Shown in pieces: positions 13,048 through 22,594 of a DNA stretch of 64,000 nt (the stretch's first letter is position 1; each line of letters begins with the position of its first letter). The DNA lies in the NCBI RefSeq assembly GCF_018139985.1, contig NZ_JAGSOU010000002.1, positions 124,001 to 188,000 of the forward strand. The letters run 5' to 3'. Source of the stretch: Actibacterium sp. MT2.3-13A. GTDB lineage: Bacteria > Pseudomonadota > Alphaproteobacteria > Rhodobacterales > Rhodobacteraceae. The notes under the pieces were generated by a model. That model ran no database searches. It saw nothing but the letters and a program-made list of their open reading frames with translations, and was not told where the DNA came from. The translations under genes and the position numbers were made by a program.

Positions 13048-14196
13048 ATGCCCCTCGACCGCAAGACAGATGCGCTGAACTCGCTTGGATTCGCCAAGCC
13101 GCCCTCCGAGACCCGGGTGGTGGTCGCGATGTCGGGCGGGGTGGACAGCTCGGTCGTGGCGGCCATGCTGGCCGACGAGGGCTATGACGTGGTCGGCGTG
13201 ACGCTGCAGCTCTACGATCACGGCGCGGCGCTGGCCAAGAAGGGCGCCTGCTGCGCCGGCATCGACATCCACGACGCGCGCCGCGTGGCCGAGGAAAAGG
13301 GCTTCCCGCATTACGTTCTGGATTACGAGAATATCTTCCGCGACGCGGTGATCGAGGAATTCGCCGAAAGCTACCTCGGTGGCGCCACGCCCGTGCCCTG
13401 CATCCGCTGCAACGAGCGGGTGAAGTTCAAGGACCTGCTGCAGACCGCCCGCGATCTGGAGGCCGACTGCATGGCGACCGGCCATTACATCCAGCGCAAG
13501 CCGGGCGAAAACGGGGCGGAGTTGCATTGCGCCGCCGATCCGGGCCGCGACCAGAGCTATTTCCTGTTCTCCACCACGCCGGAGCAGCTGGAGTACCTGC
13601 GCTTCCCGCTGGGCCACCTGCCCTCCAAGGACGCGACGCGGGCGCTGGCCGCCGAATACGGGCTGGCCGTGGCCGACAAGCCCGACAGCCAGGACATCTG
13701 CTTCGTGCCCGACGGCAACTATGCCGGCGTGATCGAAAAGCTGCGCCCCGGCGCGGCCGAGCCGGGCGAGATCGTGCATGCCGACGGCCGCGTGCTGGGC
13801 AGCCACGAGGGCGTGATCCATTACACGATCGGCCAGCGCCGGGGCCTCGGCATCGGCGGGCTGAGCGAGCCGCTCTATGTCGTCAAGCTCGACGTCGAGA
13901 CGCGCCGGGTGATCGTCGGCCCGAAGGAGATGCTCTCGACCCGGATCGTGCCGGTGCGCGAGATCAACTGGCTGGGCGACGCGCCCTTCGACTCCCGGCC
14001 GGAATGGCATGTCTCGGTCAAGGTCCGCTCCACCCGCCCGCCGCGCGAGGCGATCCTGCGCCCGCTCTCGGCCACCGAGGCCGAGGTTGAGCTTCTGACC
14101 CCCGAGGAGGGCGTCAGCCCCGGCCAGGCCTGCGTGTTCTACGAGACCGGCGGCACGCGCGTTCTCGGCGGCGGCTGGATCTGGCGCGGCCGCTAG
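13048..14196 (+). CDS. mnmA: tRNA-specific 2-thiouridylase MnmA
   Basis: MnmA thiolates U34 of tRNA Lys, Glu and Gln, using ATP to activate the base and sulfur relayed to its cysteines. The 382-residue protein has the PP-loop SGGVDSS at residues 29-35, catalytic cysteines C121 (in RCNERVKF) and C218 (in DSQDICFV), which are 97 residues apart as in E. coli (102 and 199), and the [11 protein letters not shown] segment of the central domain. GCAGGAGA precedes the ATG. It is divergent from sciP; its stop overlaps the stop of the cytochrome gene on the other strand (CTAG). Confidence 0.97.
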   Translation: MPLDRKTDALNSLGFAKPPSETRVVVAMSGGVDSSVVAAMLADEGYDVVGVTLQLYDHGAALAKKGACCAGIDIHDARRVAEEKGFPHYVLDYENIFRDAVIEEFAESYLGGATPVPCIRCNERVKFKDLLQTARDLEADCMATGHYIQRKPGENGAELHCAADPGRDQSYFLFSTTPEQLEYLRFPLGHLPSKDATRALAAEYGLAVADKPDSQDICFVPDGNYAGVIEKLRPGAAEPGEIVHADGRVLGSHEGVIHYTIGQRRGLGIGGLSEPLYVVKLDVETRRVIVGPKEMLSTRIVPVREINWLGDAPFDSRPEWHVSVKVRSTRPPREAILRPLSATEAEVELLTPEEGVSPGQACVFYETGGTRVLGGGWIWRGR

Positions 14197-14516
14197 AGCC
14201 CCAGCAGATAGGCGATCAGGTCGGCGCGGATCGTGGCGTCGGTCGCGCAGTGGTGGTGGCTGAGCAGCGCCTCCAGCCAGGCGGATTTCTCGGCCCGCGT
14301 CTGGCCCTGCACGCGGGAGGTGAGCACGCTGGCCGGCCCGTGGCAGTAGAGGCAGGCCTGGCCGTAGAACCACGCGCCGCGGTCGGCATCGGCGGGCAAG
14401 GCCTCCGCGTCGCAGCCGCCCATGCCGCCGGGTGCTCCGGGGGTGCCCGGAGGCAGGTCCTCGGCGCGCGCGAGGGCGGGTGTCAGCAGCAGCAGGAACA
14501 CGGCGATACGGAACAT
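14193..14516 (-). CDS. Small periplasmic c-type cytochrome
   Basis: The product has 107 residues: a signal peptide ([18 protein letters not shown]), a low-complexity P/G stretch, one heme-binding CLYCH motif near residue 55, and a helical C-terminus ending AYLLGL. No clear Met axial-ligand context is seen, although the short C-terminal helix is as in class I cytochromes. An extra Cys in the SHHHCATDA region is unusual. It probably carries electrons or binds heme in the periplasm; the partner is unknown. The ATG has GGAGGG upstream. Confidence 0.7.
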   Translation of the reverse strand: MFRIAVFLLLLTPALARAEDLPPGTPGAPGGMGGCDAEALPADADRGAWFYGQACLYCHGPASVLTSRVQGQTRAEKSAWLEALLSHHHCATDATIRADLIAYLLGL

Positions 14517-14560
14517 GGCGATCCCTCCGGGATGGCGTCAGTATCGCCCAGGGACGGTCC

Positions 14561-15730
14561 TCAGCGCAAGCCGTCCAGCACGGCGCGGGCGGCGCGCAGG
14601 CCGGGCGCCTCGCCGCCCTGCCCCAGACGCCGCATGGTCTCGGCGCCGGCGGCGCGCTGGGCGGCGCGGGCCGCCTCGTCCTCCAGCAGCGCCAGCAGCG
14701 CCCCGGCGATCGGCGTGGGTTTGCACGCCCCGCCCAGGAATTCGGGCACGGCGCGGGTGCCCGTCACGATGTTGACCAGCGTCACCGTGTCGATCTTCAG
14801 CATCTGCCCGATCAGGGTGCGGCTGATCCAGTTCATGTCATAGGCGATGACCATCGGCGTGCCCGCCGCAGCCAGTTCCAGAGACACCGTGCCCGAGGCC
14901 GCCAGCGCCAGATCGGCGGCGCGGAAGGCGGCGCGTTTCTCGGCCAGCGCCTCGGTCTCGCGCCGACCGCGCGGGTCGAGGAGGATCGGACTGCCCGGCC
15001 ATTTAGCCAGCAGCTGCGGCAGCATCCCCGCCACCGGCAGCGCCGCGGGCACCACCACGCGCAGATCGGGATGGCGGGCCAGCACCGGGCGCAGCGCCTC
15101 GCCGAAGATCGGGGCCAGGCGTTCGACCTCGCCCCGGCGCGAGCCGGGCAGGACCAGCAGGCTCCGCGCGTCGGGGGCAATGCCGTGGGCCGCGCGGAAG
15201 GCGGCGGCCTCGACGTCGCTGGCCTGCGGCTGGGCCACCACCGGATGCCCCACGAAATCGCAGCGCATCCCCTCGGCCTCCATATAGGGCGGCTCGAACG
15301 GAAAGAGCGCCAGAACCTGGTCGATCACCTCGGCCATCCTGGCCGCGCGCCCCGGACGCCACGCCCAGACCGTGGGGGCGACGTAATGCACGGTGCGGAT
15401 GGACGAGGCCGCCTTGACCCGGCGCGCCACGCGCAGGCCGAAATCGGGGCTGTCGATGGTGATCAGCGCGTCGGGTGCGACCGCCAGCACCTCCTCCGCG
15501 CATTGCTTGATCCGGCGCATCAGCTGGCGGTAGCGCGGCAGCACCTCGGCCAGGCCCATCACGCTGAGCTCTTCCATCGGAAACAGGCTGTCCAGCCCCT
15601 CGGCCTGCATCAGCGGCCCGCCCACGCCGTGGAATTCGACGCCCGGCTCCAGTTCCTTCAGACCGGCCATCAGCGCCGCGCCAAGCGCATCGCCCGAAGG
15701 TTCGCCCGCGATGAGGAACAGCCGCGTCAT
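14561..15730 (-). CDS. lpxB: Lipid-A-disaccharide synthase
   Basis: LpxB joins UDP-2,3-diacylglucosamine and lipid X to form the lipid A disaccharide at the inner membrane. The 389-residue protein (GT19 family) has the N-terminal AGEPSGDALGA, the HYVAPTVWAWRPGRA motif, VGHPVV, the LLVLPGSRRGEVERL loop and SGTVSLELAAAGTPMVIAY that binds the nucleotide. The start at 15730 overlaps the lpxI stop by four bases and begins at the conserved LFLIAGEPSGD. It is the last gene of the bamA-lpx run. Confidence 0.97.
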   Translation of the reverse strand: MTRLFLIAGEPSGDALGAALMAGLKELEPGVEFHGVGGPLMQAEGLDSLFPMEELSVMGLAEVLPRYRQLMRRIKQCAEEVLAVAPDALITIDSPDFGLRVARRVKAASSIRTVHYVAPTVWAWRPGRAARMAEVIDQVLALFPFEPPYMEAEGMRCDFVGHPVVAQPQASDVEAAAFRAAHGIAPDARSLLVLPGSRRGEVERLAPIFGEALRPVLARHPDLRVVVPAALPVAGMLPQLLAKWPGSPILLDPRGRRETEALAEKRAAFRAADLALAASGTVSLELAAAGTPMVIAYDMNWISRTLIGQMLKIDTVTLVNIVTGTRAVPEFLGGACKPTPIAGALLALLEDEAARAAQRAAGAETMRRLGQGGEAPGLRAARAVLDGLR

Positions 15731-16557
15731 GGCCTCCGCGCCCAGAGGAACAGCCCGGCGCGCTCCGCCTCGGCCAGCGTCGCCTCGCGGTCCAGGATCA
15801 TCACCCCGCCGGCCTCGATCACCACGCCGGCCAGCCCCGCGCGGGCGGCGGCGGCGATGGTCCCGGGGCCGATGGCGGGCAGGTCCACCCGCCGCTCCTG
15901 CCCCGGCTTGGGGGCCTTGTAGAAGACGCCACGCGCACCCTTGGGATCGGGTCGCGTGGCGCCCGCCACGTCGGCCACCCATTGCAGCATGGCGTCGGTG
16001 CCCGGCAGGGTCTCGACCGCCAGGCACAGCCCCTGCGCCACCACCGCGCCCTGCCCCACGTCCAGCGCCCCGAGCGCCGAGGCGATCTGCGCCGCCCGGG
16101 CGGCGTCCTGTTCGTCGGCCGCGGACGGCCGGGCCGGGGTGAGGACCGCTTCGCCGGGCACCAGCTCGGGCGCGATGGCCTCGGCGCCGGCGACCTCGAA
16201 GCCGGCCTCCTCGAACAGCGCGATCACGGTCCGCAGCAGCGCGTCGTCGCCCTGCTGGAAGGCTCCGACGAGGCGCGGCAGGAACTGCGCGGTGCCGGGG
16301 TCGATCCGGGCCGGGTCGATCTTCGGACGCGCCACCGCGCCAGCAAAGACCACGCGACGGACGCCCGCGTCGTGCAGCAGCGCGAACAGCAGCGCCAGAC
16401 GCTCCACGCAGAAGCGCTCCACCCGCCAGCCCGGGCGGGCCTCGGCCGGGTGGCCCTCCATCTCGGCCAGCAGGAAGGGGTGCCCCTCGGCCTCCAGCCG
16501 TTCGGCCAGAAGGACGGGCAGCGCGCCGGTGCCGGCGATGAGGGCGGTGGCGGTCAT
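15727..16557 (-). CDS. lpxI: UDP-2,3-diacylglucosamine diphosphatase LpxI
   Basis: LpxI hydrolyses UDP-2,3-diacylglucosamine to lipid X plus UMP, the step done by LpxH in E. coli. The 276-residue protein shows LpxI landmarks: the N-terminal LIAGTGALPVLLAERL, GAVARPKIDP, a central GDDALLRTVIALFEEAGFEV, and the C-terminal DLPAIGPGTIAAAARAGLAG with a trailing GGVMILDREATLAEAER. Alphaproteobacteria typically carry this form between lpxA and lpxB, as here. The stop overlaps lpxB by four bases; lpxA ends eight bases upstream. Confidence 0.96.
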   Translation of the reverse strand: MTATALIAGTGALPVLLAERLEAEGHPFLLAEMEGHPAEARPGWRVERFCVERLALLFALLHDAGVRRVVFAGAVARPKIDPARIDPGTAQFLPRLVGAFQQGDDALLRTVIALFEEAGFEVAGAEAIAPELVPGEAVLTPARPSAADEQDAARAAQIASALGALDVGQGAVVAQGLCLAVETLPGTDAMLQWVADVAGATRPDPKGARGVFYKAPKPGQERRVDLPAIGPGTIAAAARAGLAGVVIEAGGVMILDREATLAEAERAGLFLWARRP

Positions 16558-16565
16558 GGGGCGGC

Positions 16566-17363
16566 TCAGCTCGGGGTCAGGAAGGAACGGTCGCTATCGC
16601 CGAGGATGAACTCGACGATGTCGCGGACATAATCGCTGTCGGTGTCGTCGGCGAGCCGCTGGGCGCGCTCCTGAAAGGCGCCCTCGCCCTGGGCCAGCGC
16701 CTGGTAGGCGGCGCGCAGCGCCGTGATGTCGGAGCGCGGCACGCCGCGCCGCTTCAGCCCCACCAGGTTCAGCCCGTCGAGATGGCCGCGCGGCCCCTGC
16801 ACCAGCCCGTAGGGGATCACGTCGTTGGTGACCATGGTCACCGCGCCGATGATCGCGCCGCGGCCCACGCGCACCCATTGGTGGATGCCCGACAGCCCTC
16901 CGATGATCACCTCGTCGTCGATCACGCAATGCCCCGCCAGCGCCGCGTGGTTGGCCATGATCACCCGGTTGCCCACCTGCGCGTCATGGCCGACATGGGT
17001 GCCGGTCATGAACAGGCAGTCGTCGCCGACCCGGGTGACGCCGCCGCCGCCCTCGGTGCCGGTGTTCATGGTCACGCCCTCGCGGATGCGGTTGCGCTTG
17101 CCGACAATCAACCGGGTCTCTTCGCCCCGGAATTTCAGGTCCTGCGGGATGTCGCCGATATTGGCGAAGGGGAAGATGACCGTGCCCTCGCCGATCTCGG
17201 TGTCGCCGGTGACGATGGCGTGGGATTTCACCTCGACGCCCTCGTGCAGCACCACCCGCGGGCCGATCACCGCGAAGGCTCCGATGACGCAGCCGGCGCC
17301 GATCCGGGCGCCCTCCTCGATCACCGCCGAGGGGTGGATGCGTGCGCTTGCGTCGATGCCCAT
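16566..17363 (-). CDS. lpxA: UDP-N-acetylglucosamine acyltransferase LpxA
   Basis: LpxA transfers a 3-hydroxyacyl chain from ACP to the 3-OH of UDP-GlcNAc, the first lipid A step. The 265-residue protein is a left-handed beta helix of hexapeptide repeats; the catalytic His lies in MTGTHVGHDAQVG. GIHQWVRVGRGAIIG and YGLVQGPRG precede the helical C-terminus. The start is placed at the ATG at 17363 because AGGAG lies eight bases before it; the in-frame GTG at 17372 overlaps that ribosome site itself and would add three residues. fabZ ends five bases upstream. Confidence 0.96.
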   Translation of the reverse strand: MGIDASARIHPSAVIEEGARIGAGCVIGAFAVIGPRVVLHEGVEVKSHAIVTGDTEIGEGTVIFPFANIGDIPQDLKFRGEETRLIVGKRNRIREGVTMNTGTEGGGGVTRVGDDCLFMTGTHVGHDAQVGNRVIMANHAALAGHCVIDDEVIIGGLSGIHQWVRVGRGAIIGAVTMVTNDVIPYGLVQGPRGHLDGLNLVGLKRRGVPRSDITALRAAYQALAQGEGAFQERAQRLADDTDSDYVRDIVEFILGDSDRSFLTPS

Positions 17364-17368
17364 GAGGC

Positions 17369-17836
17369 TCACTCCTGCGGCATGTCCATCATGGCGGTGA
17401 ACTCTGCCTCGCAGGCGAGTTCACCCTCGACCTCGGCGCGGCCGAGGAATTTCCAGACCTTGGCGCCGGGCTTGCCGCGCGTCACGGTGACATGCATCTC
17501 CAGCACGTCGCCGGGAACCACCTTGCGGCGGAACTTGCATTTGTCGATGGCCATGAAATAGACCAGCATGTTCTTGTCGGCCAGGTCCATCGACACGCCG
17601 ACCATCACCGCCGCGGTCTGCGCCATGGCCTCGACGATGGTCACGCCGGGCATGATCGGGGTGGCGGGAAAATGGCCCTGGAAATGCGGCTCGTTGAAGG
17701 TGACGTTCTTGACGCCCACCGCGCTGTGGTTGGCGACGATGTCGCGCACCTTGTCGACCAGCAGGAACGGGTAGCGGTGCGGGATGATCCGCTGGATCAG
17801 GTGGATATCGGCCTCGGTCACCGGCTGGTCGGTCAT
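17369..17836 (-). CDS. fabZ: 3-hydroxyacyl-ACP dehydratase FabZ
   Basis: FabZ dehydrates 3-hydroxyacyl-ACP in fatty acid elongation and competes with LpxA for 3-hydroxyacyl chains. The hot-dog fold protein has 155 residues, with [14 protein letters not shown], the active-site His in [14 protein letters not shown] and the Glu in EAMAQTAAV. The start at 17836 is supported by AAAGGACG upstream; a longer in-frame version lacks one. In many Proteobacteria lpxD sits between skp and fabZ, but here skp is followed directly by fabZ. Confidence 0.96.
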   Translation of the reverse strand: MTDQPVTEADIHLIQRIIPHRYPFLLVDKVRDIVANHSAVGVKNVTFNEPHFQGHFPATPIMPGVTIVEAMAQTAAVMVGVSMDLADKNMLVYFMAIDKCKFRRKVVPGDVLEMHVTVTRGKPGAKVWKFLGRAEVEGELACEAEFTAMMDMPQE

Positions 17837-17922
17837 GTCGTCTCGTCCTTTCTTGCCGCCGGCCGCGCGGACCGGCTGTTGCGCAGGCAGTAGCAACTCG
17901 CCCCCGCCGGGGCAAGCGCCGG

Positions 17923-18537
17923 CTACGGCCGCGGCGCGGCCGGGGCCTCCGGCGCGCCCTCGGTCCCGTTCCCGGTCCCGGCGGGCGCCTCCGCGGCGCC
18001 GGCCTGCGGCGCGAACTGCGCGTCGATGCGCGCGATGACCTCGGCGGTCACGTCGATCTGGCCGGCGGACAGCACCACCGAGCGGCTTTCCAGCACCACC
18101 ACCGCGCCGCGCTCGCGCACGACCTCGGTCAGGACCGGCAGCACCTCCTGGTAGAATCGCTGCTGCACCTCTTCGCGCTCGCGCACCAGTTCGCGCGCCT
18201 TGGCGTCCTGCGCGTCGCGGATGCCAACCACCTTTTCGTCGAAGGCGGCGGACAGCTCGCGGAACTTCTCCGGCGCCATGCCCGGGCGGTCCTCGGTGAG
18301 CTGCTTTTCCTCCGCCGTCAGCTCGGCCTCGATCCTGCGGTTCTCGGCGGCCAGCGCCGCGGCCTGTTCCTCGACCTCGTCCAGCAGGCCCTGGCCATAG
18401 GCAGAGCGCAGGAACAGCCGCTCCTGATCGAGGGTCACGATCAGGCTTTGCACAGGCGCGCGCGCCTCCTGCGCCAAGGCCCCCACGGGCAGGGCCAGCG
18501 CCAGGGCCAGCCCCAGGAGAGAGGCGCGCAGAACCAT
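17923..18537 (-). CDS. Periplasmic chaperone of the OmpH/Skp family
   Basis: The 204-residue protein has a signal peptide cleaved after ALAQ, a short beta segment ([19 protein letters not shown]) and a long charged coiled-coil (about residues 50-135), then the return strand [15 protein letters not shown]. This is the jellyfish-like architecture of Skp, which holds unfolded outer-membrane proteins for the BAM complex. The C-terminal A/P/G-rich tail (about 25 residues) is extra. Its ATG shares one base with the bamA stop, so the chaperone and the assembly machine are coupled. Confidence 0.9.
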   Translation of the reverse strand: MVLRASLLGLALALALPVGALAQEARAPVQSLIVTLDQERLFLRSAYGQGLLDEVEEQAAALAAENRRIEAELTAEEKQLTEDRPGMAPEKFRELSAAFDEKVVGIRDAQDAKARELVREREEVQQRFYQEVLPVLTEVVRERGAVVVLESRSVVLSAGQIDVTAEVIARIDAQFAPQAGAAEAPAGTGNGTEGAPEAPAAPRP

Positions 18538-20891
18538 CAGAACCGGGTCGAGATGGTCAGGTCGAAATTCTGCTGCTGGTCGTATTTCAGCTTCTTCAGC
18601 GGGCGCGAGAAGTTGAAGCGCAGCGGACCGATCGGCGTGTCCCAGAAGATCGAGAAACCGGCCGCCGCGCGCAGCTCGAAACTGTCATCGACAATGTCGG
18701 CGCCGGCCGGGCCGCCATTGACGTTGTCGAGGCTCCAGACCGTGCCCACATCGGCAAAGACGCCGCCGGAGATGCCGTATTCCTCGGGCAGGCCCAGCGG
18801 GAACTCGGCCTCGAAGCGGGCGACGGCGAACATGTTGCCGCCGAGCGCGTCCTCGTCAGTCGCCGCCAGGTCGCGCGGGCCAAGCCCGTTGAACTCGAAG
18901 CCGCGGATCTTGCCGTTCAGGTAGTAGCGGTCGGTCACCCGGCTGGTGCCGCTCAGCATGTTGATGACGCCGCCCTCAAGCTCGGCGCGCAGGGTCACCT
19001 CCTCGCGGAAGGCCAGCGTCTGCGCCTTCGCCAGCGCGGTGGTCTCGATATATTCCGCATCGCCCCCGAGCCCGGCGAATTCCTGGCTGAAGTTCAGCAC
19101 GATGCCGGTGTTCGGGTTCAGGCCGGCGCGGCGCGAGTCATAGCTGTAGGTGTAGCCGAAGAACGCGGCCAGCCGGTCGCCCTCGGCCGCCTCGGCCGCG
19201 ATGATCGCGGAATCGCCGGTGTAGTTGGCGATCTTGTTGTTGCGCACGCCCAGCCCGACCTGCAGCCGGCCGTTCTCGCTGACCGGGAATTCCAGCGACG
19301 GGTTGAACACCGTTTCGGTGGTCTTGTAGGTCTCGCCGTTTTCCTGGTCCGTCTCGGTGTGGCTGAGCGCGAAGCGGAAGGTCACGTCACGGCCCAGGAA
19401 GGCCGGCTCGGCAAAGACGAATTGCGAACTCTGGCTGTCGGCGCCGGTGGTCAGGCTGAAGCTCAGATACTGGCCGCGCCCCAGGAAGTTCGACTCGCTG
19501 AAGCTGACCGTGGCGCCGGCGCCGCTGTCGACGCTGTAGCTGAGACCGAAGGAGAGCGAGCCGGTCGGCTGCTCCTCGACGTTGACGTCGACGATCACCT
19601 GGTCCGGCGAGGTGCCCTCGCGGGCCTCGACATCGGCCTTGGAGAAGAACCCCAGCGCGCGGATGCGCTCGGCCGACTCGCGGATCTCGCGCGGGTTGAA
19701 CGGGTCGCCCTCGACGGTCTTGAACTGGCGCCGGATCACCCGGTCCAGGGTGGTGGCGTTGCCCTCGATGTCGATGCGTTCGACGAAGACCCGCGGCCCC
19801 TTGGTGATGGCGAAATCCACGTCCAGCGTCAGGTCGCGGTCGTTGCGGGTGATGCGCGGCTCGATCCGGATGAAATTGAGCCCCTGGCGCAGCGCCAGCC
19901 GCTCCAGCCGGGCAATGGTGTTCTCGATGGCCAGCGGGCTGTAGACGCCGCCGGCGCGCACCCGGATTTCCTGTTCGAACAGATCGGGATCGACCTCCTC
20001 GAGATCGCTCGACGCGGTGATCTCGCCGAAGCGGAAGGATTGCCCCTCGCGGATGTTGAAGGTCACCAGGAAACCGCTGCGCCGCCGGGTCAGTTCGGAA
20101 CTGACCGAGAGTACCTGGAAATCGACGAAGCCGCGCGACAGGTAGAAGTCGCGCAGCACCTGCTTGTCGAACTCGATGCGGTCGGCGATGAAGGTGTCGC
20201 TGCCGATCAGGGCGCGCAGCAGGCCGGCCTGCTTGGTCTGCAGCACCCGGCGCAGACGGCGCTCGCCGAAGCTGCGGTTGCCGACGAAGGAAATGCGCTC
20301 GACCTCGACCACCGCGCCCTCGGCGATCTCGAAGACCAGGTCGACGCGATTGTCCGAGCGGCGGATGATGCGCGGCTCGACCGTGGCGGCCAGGCGGCCG
20401 CGCTGCTCATAGGCCTGCACGATGGCGGCGGCGTCGGCCTCGGCCAGGCGCGGGCTGTAGACCCGGCGCGACTGCGAGCGGATGATCGCGGCCAGGTCCT
20501 CGTCCTTGATCCGGGCGTTGCCCTCGAAGTTGATGACGCTGATCGTCGGATACTCGACCACCCGGATCAGCAGCCGCCCGCCCTGGGGCTGAAGTTCCAC
20601 GGTTTCGAACAGGCCGCTGTCGACGATGCGCTGGTAGGCGTCGTTCAATTCGGCCGCCGAGACCGTCTGGCCGCGGCCGATTCCGGCGTAGCTGAGGATG
20701 GTCGCGCCATCGACGCGCTGGTTGCCCTCGATCTCGACCGAGGTGAAACGGTAGCTTTCCGCCTGCGCCCGGGCCTCGGGAGCGGCCAGACAAATCGTTG
20801 CGACGGCAAGGAAAACAGCCATCAGAAGCTGTTGTCCCAAGTCCAGTGCACCCTGCTTCCGCGCCAAGGCGCCAACGATCGATCTGGTCAT
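18537..20891 (-). CDS. bamA: Outer-membrane protein assembly factor BamA
   Basis: BamA is the barrel core of the BAM complex, which folds beta-barrel proteins into the outer membrane. The 784-residue precursor has a signal peptide ending EARAQ, five POTRA domains (about residues 40-430), and a 16-strand barrel that ends in a C-terminal Phe (DLTISTRF), the BAM recognition signal. The barrel includes the [17 protein letters not shown] and [18 protein letters not shown] segments typical of Omp85. The ATG at 20891 is preferred over an upstream in-frame TTG, which lacks a ribosome site and would displace the signal peptide. Confidence 0.96.
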   Translation of the reverse strand: MTRSIVGALARKQGALDLGQQLLMAVFLAVATICLAAPEARAQAESYRFTSVEIEGNQRVDGATILSYAGIGRGQTVSAAELNDAYQRIVDSGLFETVELQPQGGRLLIRVVEYPTISVINFEGNARIKDEDLAAIIRSQSRRVYSPRLAEADAAAIVQAYEQRGRLAATVEPRIIRRSDNRVDLVFEIAEGAVVEVERISFVGNRSFGERRLRRVLQTKQAGLLRALIGSDTFIADRIEFDKQVLRDFYLSRGFVDFQVLSVSSELTRRRSGFLVTFNIREGQSFRFGEITASSDLEEVDPDLFEQEIRVRAGGVYSPLAIENTIARLERLALRQGLNFIRIEPRITRNDRDLTLDVDFAITKGPRVFVERIDIEGNATTLDRVIRRQFKTVEGDPFNPREIRESAERIRALGFFSKADVEAREGTSPDQVIVDVNVEEQPTGSLSFGLSYSVDSGAGATVSFSESNFLGRGQYLSFSLTTGADSQSSQFVFAEPAFLGRDVTFRFALSHTETDQENGETYKTTETVFNPSLEFPVSENGRLQVGLGVRNNKIANYTGDSAIIAAEAAEGDRLAAFFGYTYSYDSRRAGLNPNTGIVLNFSQEFAGLGGDAEYIETTALAKAQTLAFREEVTLRAELEGGVINMLSGTSRVTDRYYLNGKIRGFEFNGLGPRDLAATDEDALGGNMFAVARFEAEFPLGLPEEYGISGGVFADVGTVWSLDNVNGGPAGADIVDDSFELRAAAGFSIFWDTPIGPLRFNFSRPLKKLKYDQQQNFDLTISTRF

Positions 20892-21021
20892 GTTTCTGTC
20901 CCGCTTTGACGCCTTTGTTTCAGAGACTTGACTAGCTGGAATGGCGTCCCTTGTCAAAAGGCAGAACCGCGCCCGGGCTGGTCGGCTCGGCGCGCGGTTC
21001 CTTGGGTGCGGGAGGTAAATT

Positions 21022-21150
21022 TTACAGAAGCGAGCCCACGAAGGCGCCGACCATGAGCGCCCCGAAGATGGTCGCCAGATAGAACAGGCGATCCCAGTTG
21101 AGATTGAACAGCACGGAAAGCCCGCGATAGCCGTCCTGGATCGTTTCCAT
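21022..21150 (-). CDS. Small membrane protein between rseP and bamA
   Basis: The 42-residue product starts METIQDGYRGLSVLFNLN and continues into one hydrophobic segment (about residues 20-41) with small residues suitable for helix packing (GALMVGAFVGS). AGGAGGG stands before the ATG. It lies in the same direction inside the rseP-bamA stretch, so it may be co-transcribed with envelope biogenesis genes. The function is unknown. A role as a small modulator of RseP or BAM is only a guess from position. Confidence 0.7.
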   Translation of the reverse strand: METIQDGYRGLSVLFNLNWDRLFYLATIFGALMVGAFVGSLL

Positions 21151-21240
21151 GTTCCGCCCTCCTCTGCTCGAATGACTGCGGTGCAGCAAAGCTATGGGGC
21201 GATTATGGCAGCATTAGGGCCCGAACGTGGCCCCGCCGGG

Positions 21241-22578
21241 TCAGGGGCAGAGGATGTCGTTGCTCAGCGCGAAGACCATGAAGGTCAGCAGCACTGCCAG
21301 TCCGAGGCTGAGCAGGATGCTCATCACGCGTTCGTTCGGGGCGCGGCCCGTCACCGCCTCGTAGGCGTGAAACACCAGGTGCCCGCCATCCAGAACCGGG
21401 ATCGGGAACAGGTTCATCAGCCCGACCGCGGTGGACAGCACCGCGATGAACCAGATGAAGCTCTGCGTGCCCTGGCTGGCCATCGCGCCCGAGGTCTCGG
21501 CGATGCCCAGGGGGCCGCGCAGGTTGCATGAGCTGATCGCGCCGGTCACCATGTGGTAGAGGCCCGACAGGCTGGAGCGGGTGATGAACAGCGTCTGCTG
21601 CGCCCCCGCCGCGAGCGAGGCCAGCGCGCCGGGTGTCCGGGTCTCGGGGGTGAACAGCAGCCCGCCGGTCATGCCGATCAGCAGCCGGGTCTCGAAGCCG
21701 CCATCCGGCAGCGGCAGATCCACCCGGCGCGGGGCCAGCGCGAATTCCAGCTCCTTGCCGTCGCGCCAGACCCTGAGCTGCATGACCTCCCCGCTCGATT
21801 GCCGGACCATCTCCTGCAGCTGCCGGAAGGCGGTGACAGGCTTGCCGTCCACCGACAGGATCACGTCGCCGACCTCCAGCCCCGCGTCCATTGCCGCCGA
21901 TCCCGGCTGCAATGCGTCGATCACCGGCGGAAAGGGATAGGGCCCCTGCACTACCTGCTCGGCGCCGTCGCGGCGCACGGTGTAATCCACCACCGCCGCC
22001 GGCGGCAGCGCCGCGGTCGCGGCGTAAAGCGCGGCGTAGTCCGGCGTCGGCCGGTCGCCGATCGCGGCGATCTCGTCGCCGGGGGCCAGGCCCATCGCCT
22101 GCGCCGGCACGGGTTTCAGCGTGCCGATGGTGGGCGGCTCGATCGCCTCTCCGCGGAAGAAAAGGATCGCGCCGAAGACCAGGATCGACAGGATGAAGTT
22201 GAACACCGGCCCCGCCGCCACGGTGGCCGCGCGCGCCCAGAGCGGCGCGCCATGCATGGTGTGGCGCCGGGTCTCGTCGTCGATCTCGCGCAGCAGTTCG
22301 GCATCCATGCCGCTGGCGGCATTGGCATCGCCGAGGAATTTCACATAACCGCCGAAGGGCAGCGCGGCGATCTGCCAGCGCGTGCCGAAGCGGTCCTCGC
22401 GCGACAGCAGCACCGGGCCGAAGCCCAGCGAGAAGACCTCGGCGTGGATGCCCGACCAGCGGCCGACGATGTAATGGCCGAATTCATGCACCGCCACGAT
22501 GACCGAGAGCGCCAGCACGAACGCGCCAACCGTATAAAGAATGTTGCCGAAGGAGGGGATCAGCCCAAGAATATCCAC
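21241..22578 (-). CDS. rseP: Site-2 intramembrane metalloprotease RseP
   Basis: RseP cuts transmembrane anti-sigma factors and signal-peptide remnants inside the inner membrane. The 445-residue protein has zinc motif HEFGH at 31-35 in the first helix, a PDZ region with PGSAAMDAGLEVGDVILSVDG (second of two), and the third metal ligand in PVLDGGHLVFH near the C-terminal helices. The start codon is GTG, with AGAGG upstream; no ATG is better placed. It lies between dxr and bamA, the usual order in Proteobacteria. Confidence 0.96.
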   Translation of the reverse strand: MDILGLIPSFGNILYTVGAFVLALSVIVAVHEFGHYIVGRWSGIHAEVFSLGFGPVLLSREDRFGTRWQIAALPFGGYVKFLGDANAASGMDAELLREIDDETRRHTMHGAPLWARAATVAAGPVFNFILSILVFGAILFFRGEAIEPPTIGTLKPVPAQAMGLAPGDEIAAIGDRPTPDYAALYAATAALPPAAVVDYTVRRDGAEQVVQGPYPFPPVIDALQPGSAAMDAGLEVGDVILSVDGKPVTAFRQLQEMVRQSSGEVMQLRVWRDGKELEFALAPRRVDLPLPDGGFETRLLIGMTGGLLFTPETRTPGALASLAAGAQQTLFITRSSLSGLYHMVTGAISSCNLRGPLGIAETSGAMASQGTQSFIWFIAVLSTAVGLMNLFPIPVLDGGHLVFHAYEAVTGRAPNERVMSILLSLGLAVLLTFMVFALSNDILCP

Positions 22579-22594
22579 GCGCTCTGCCTCTGAT

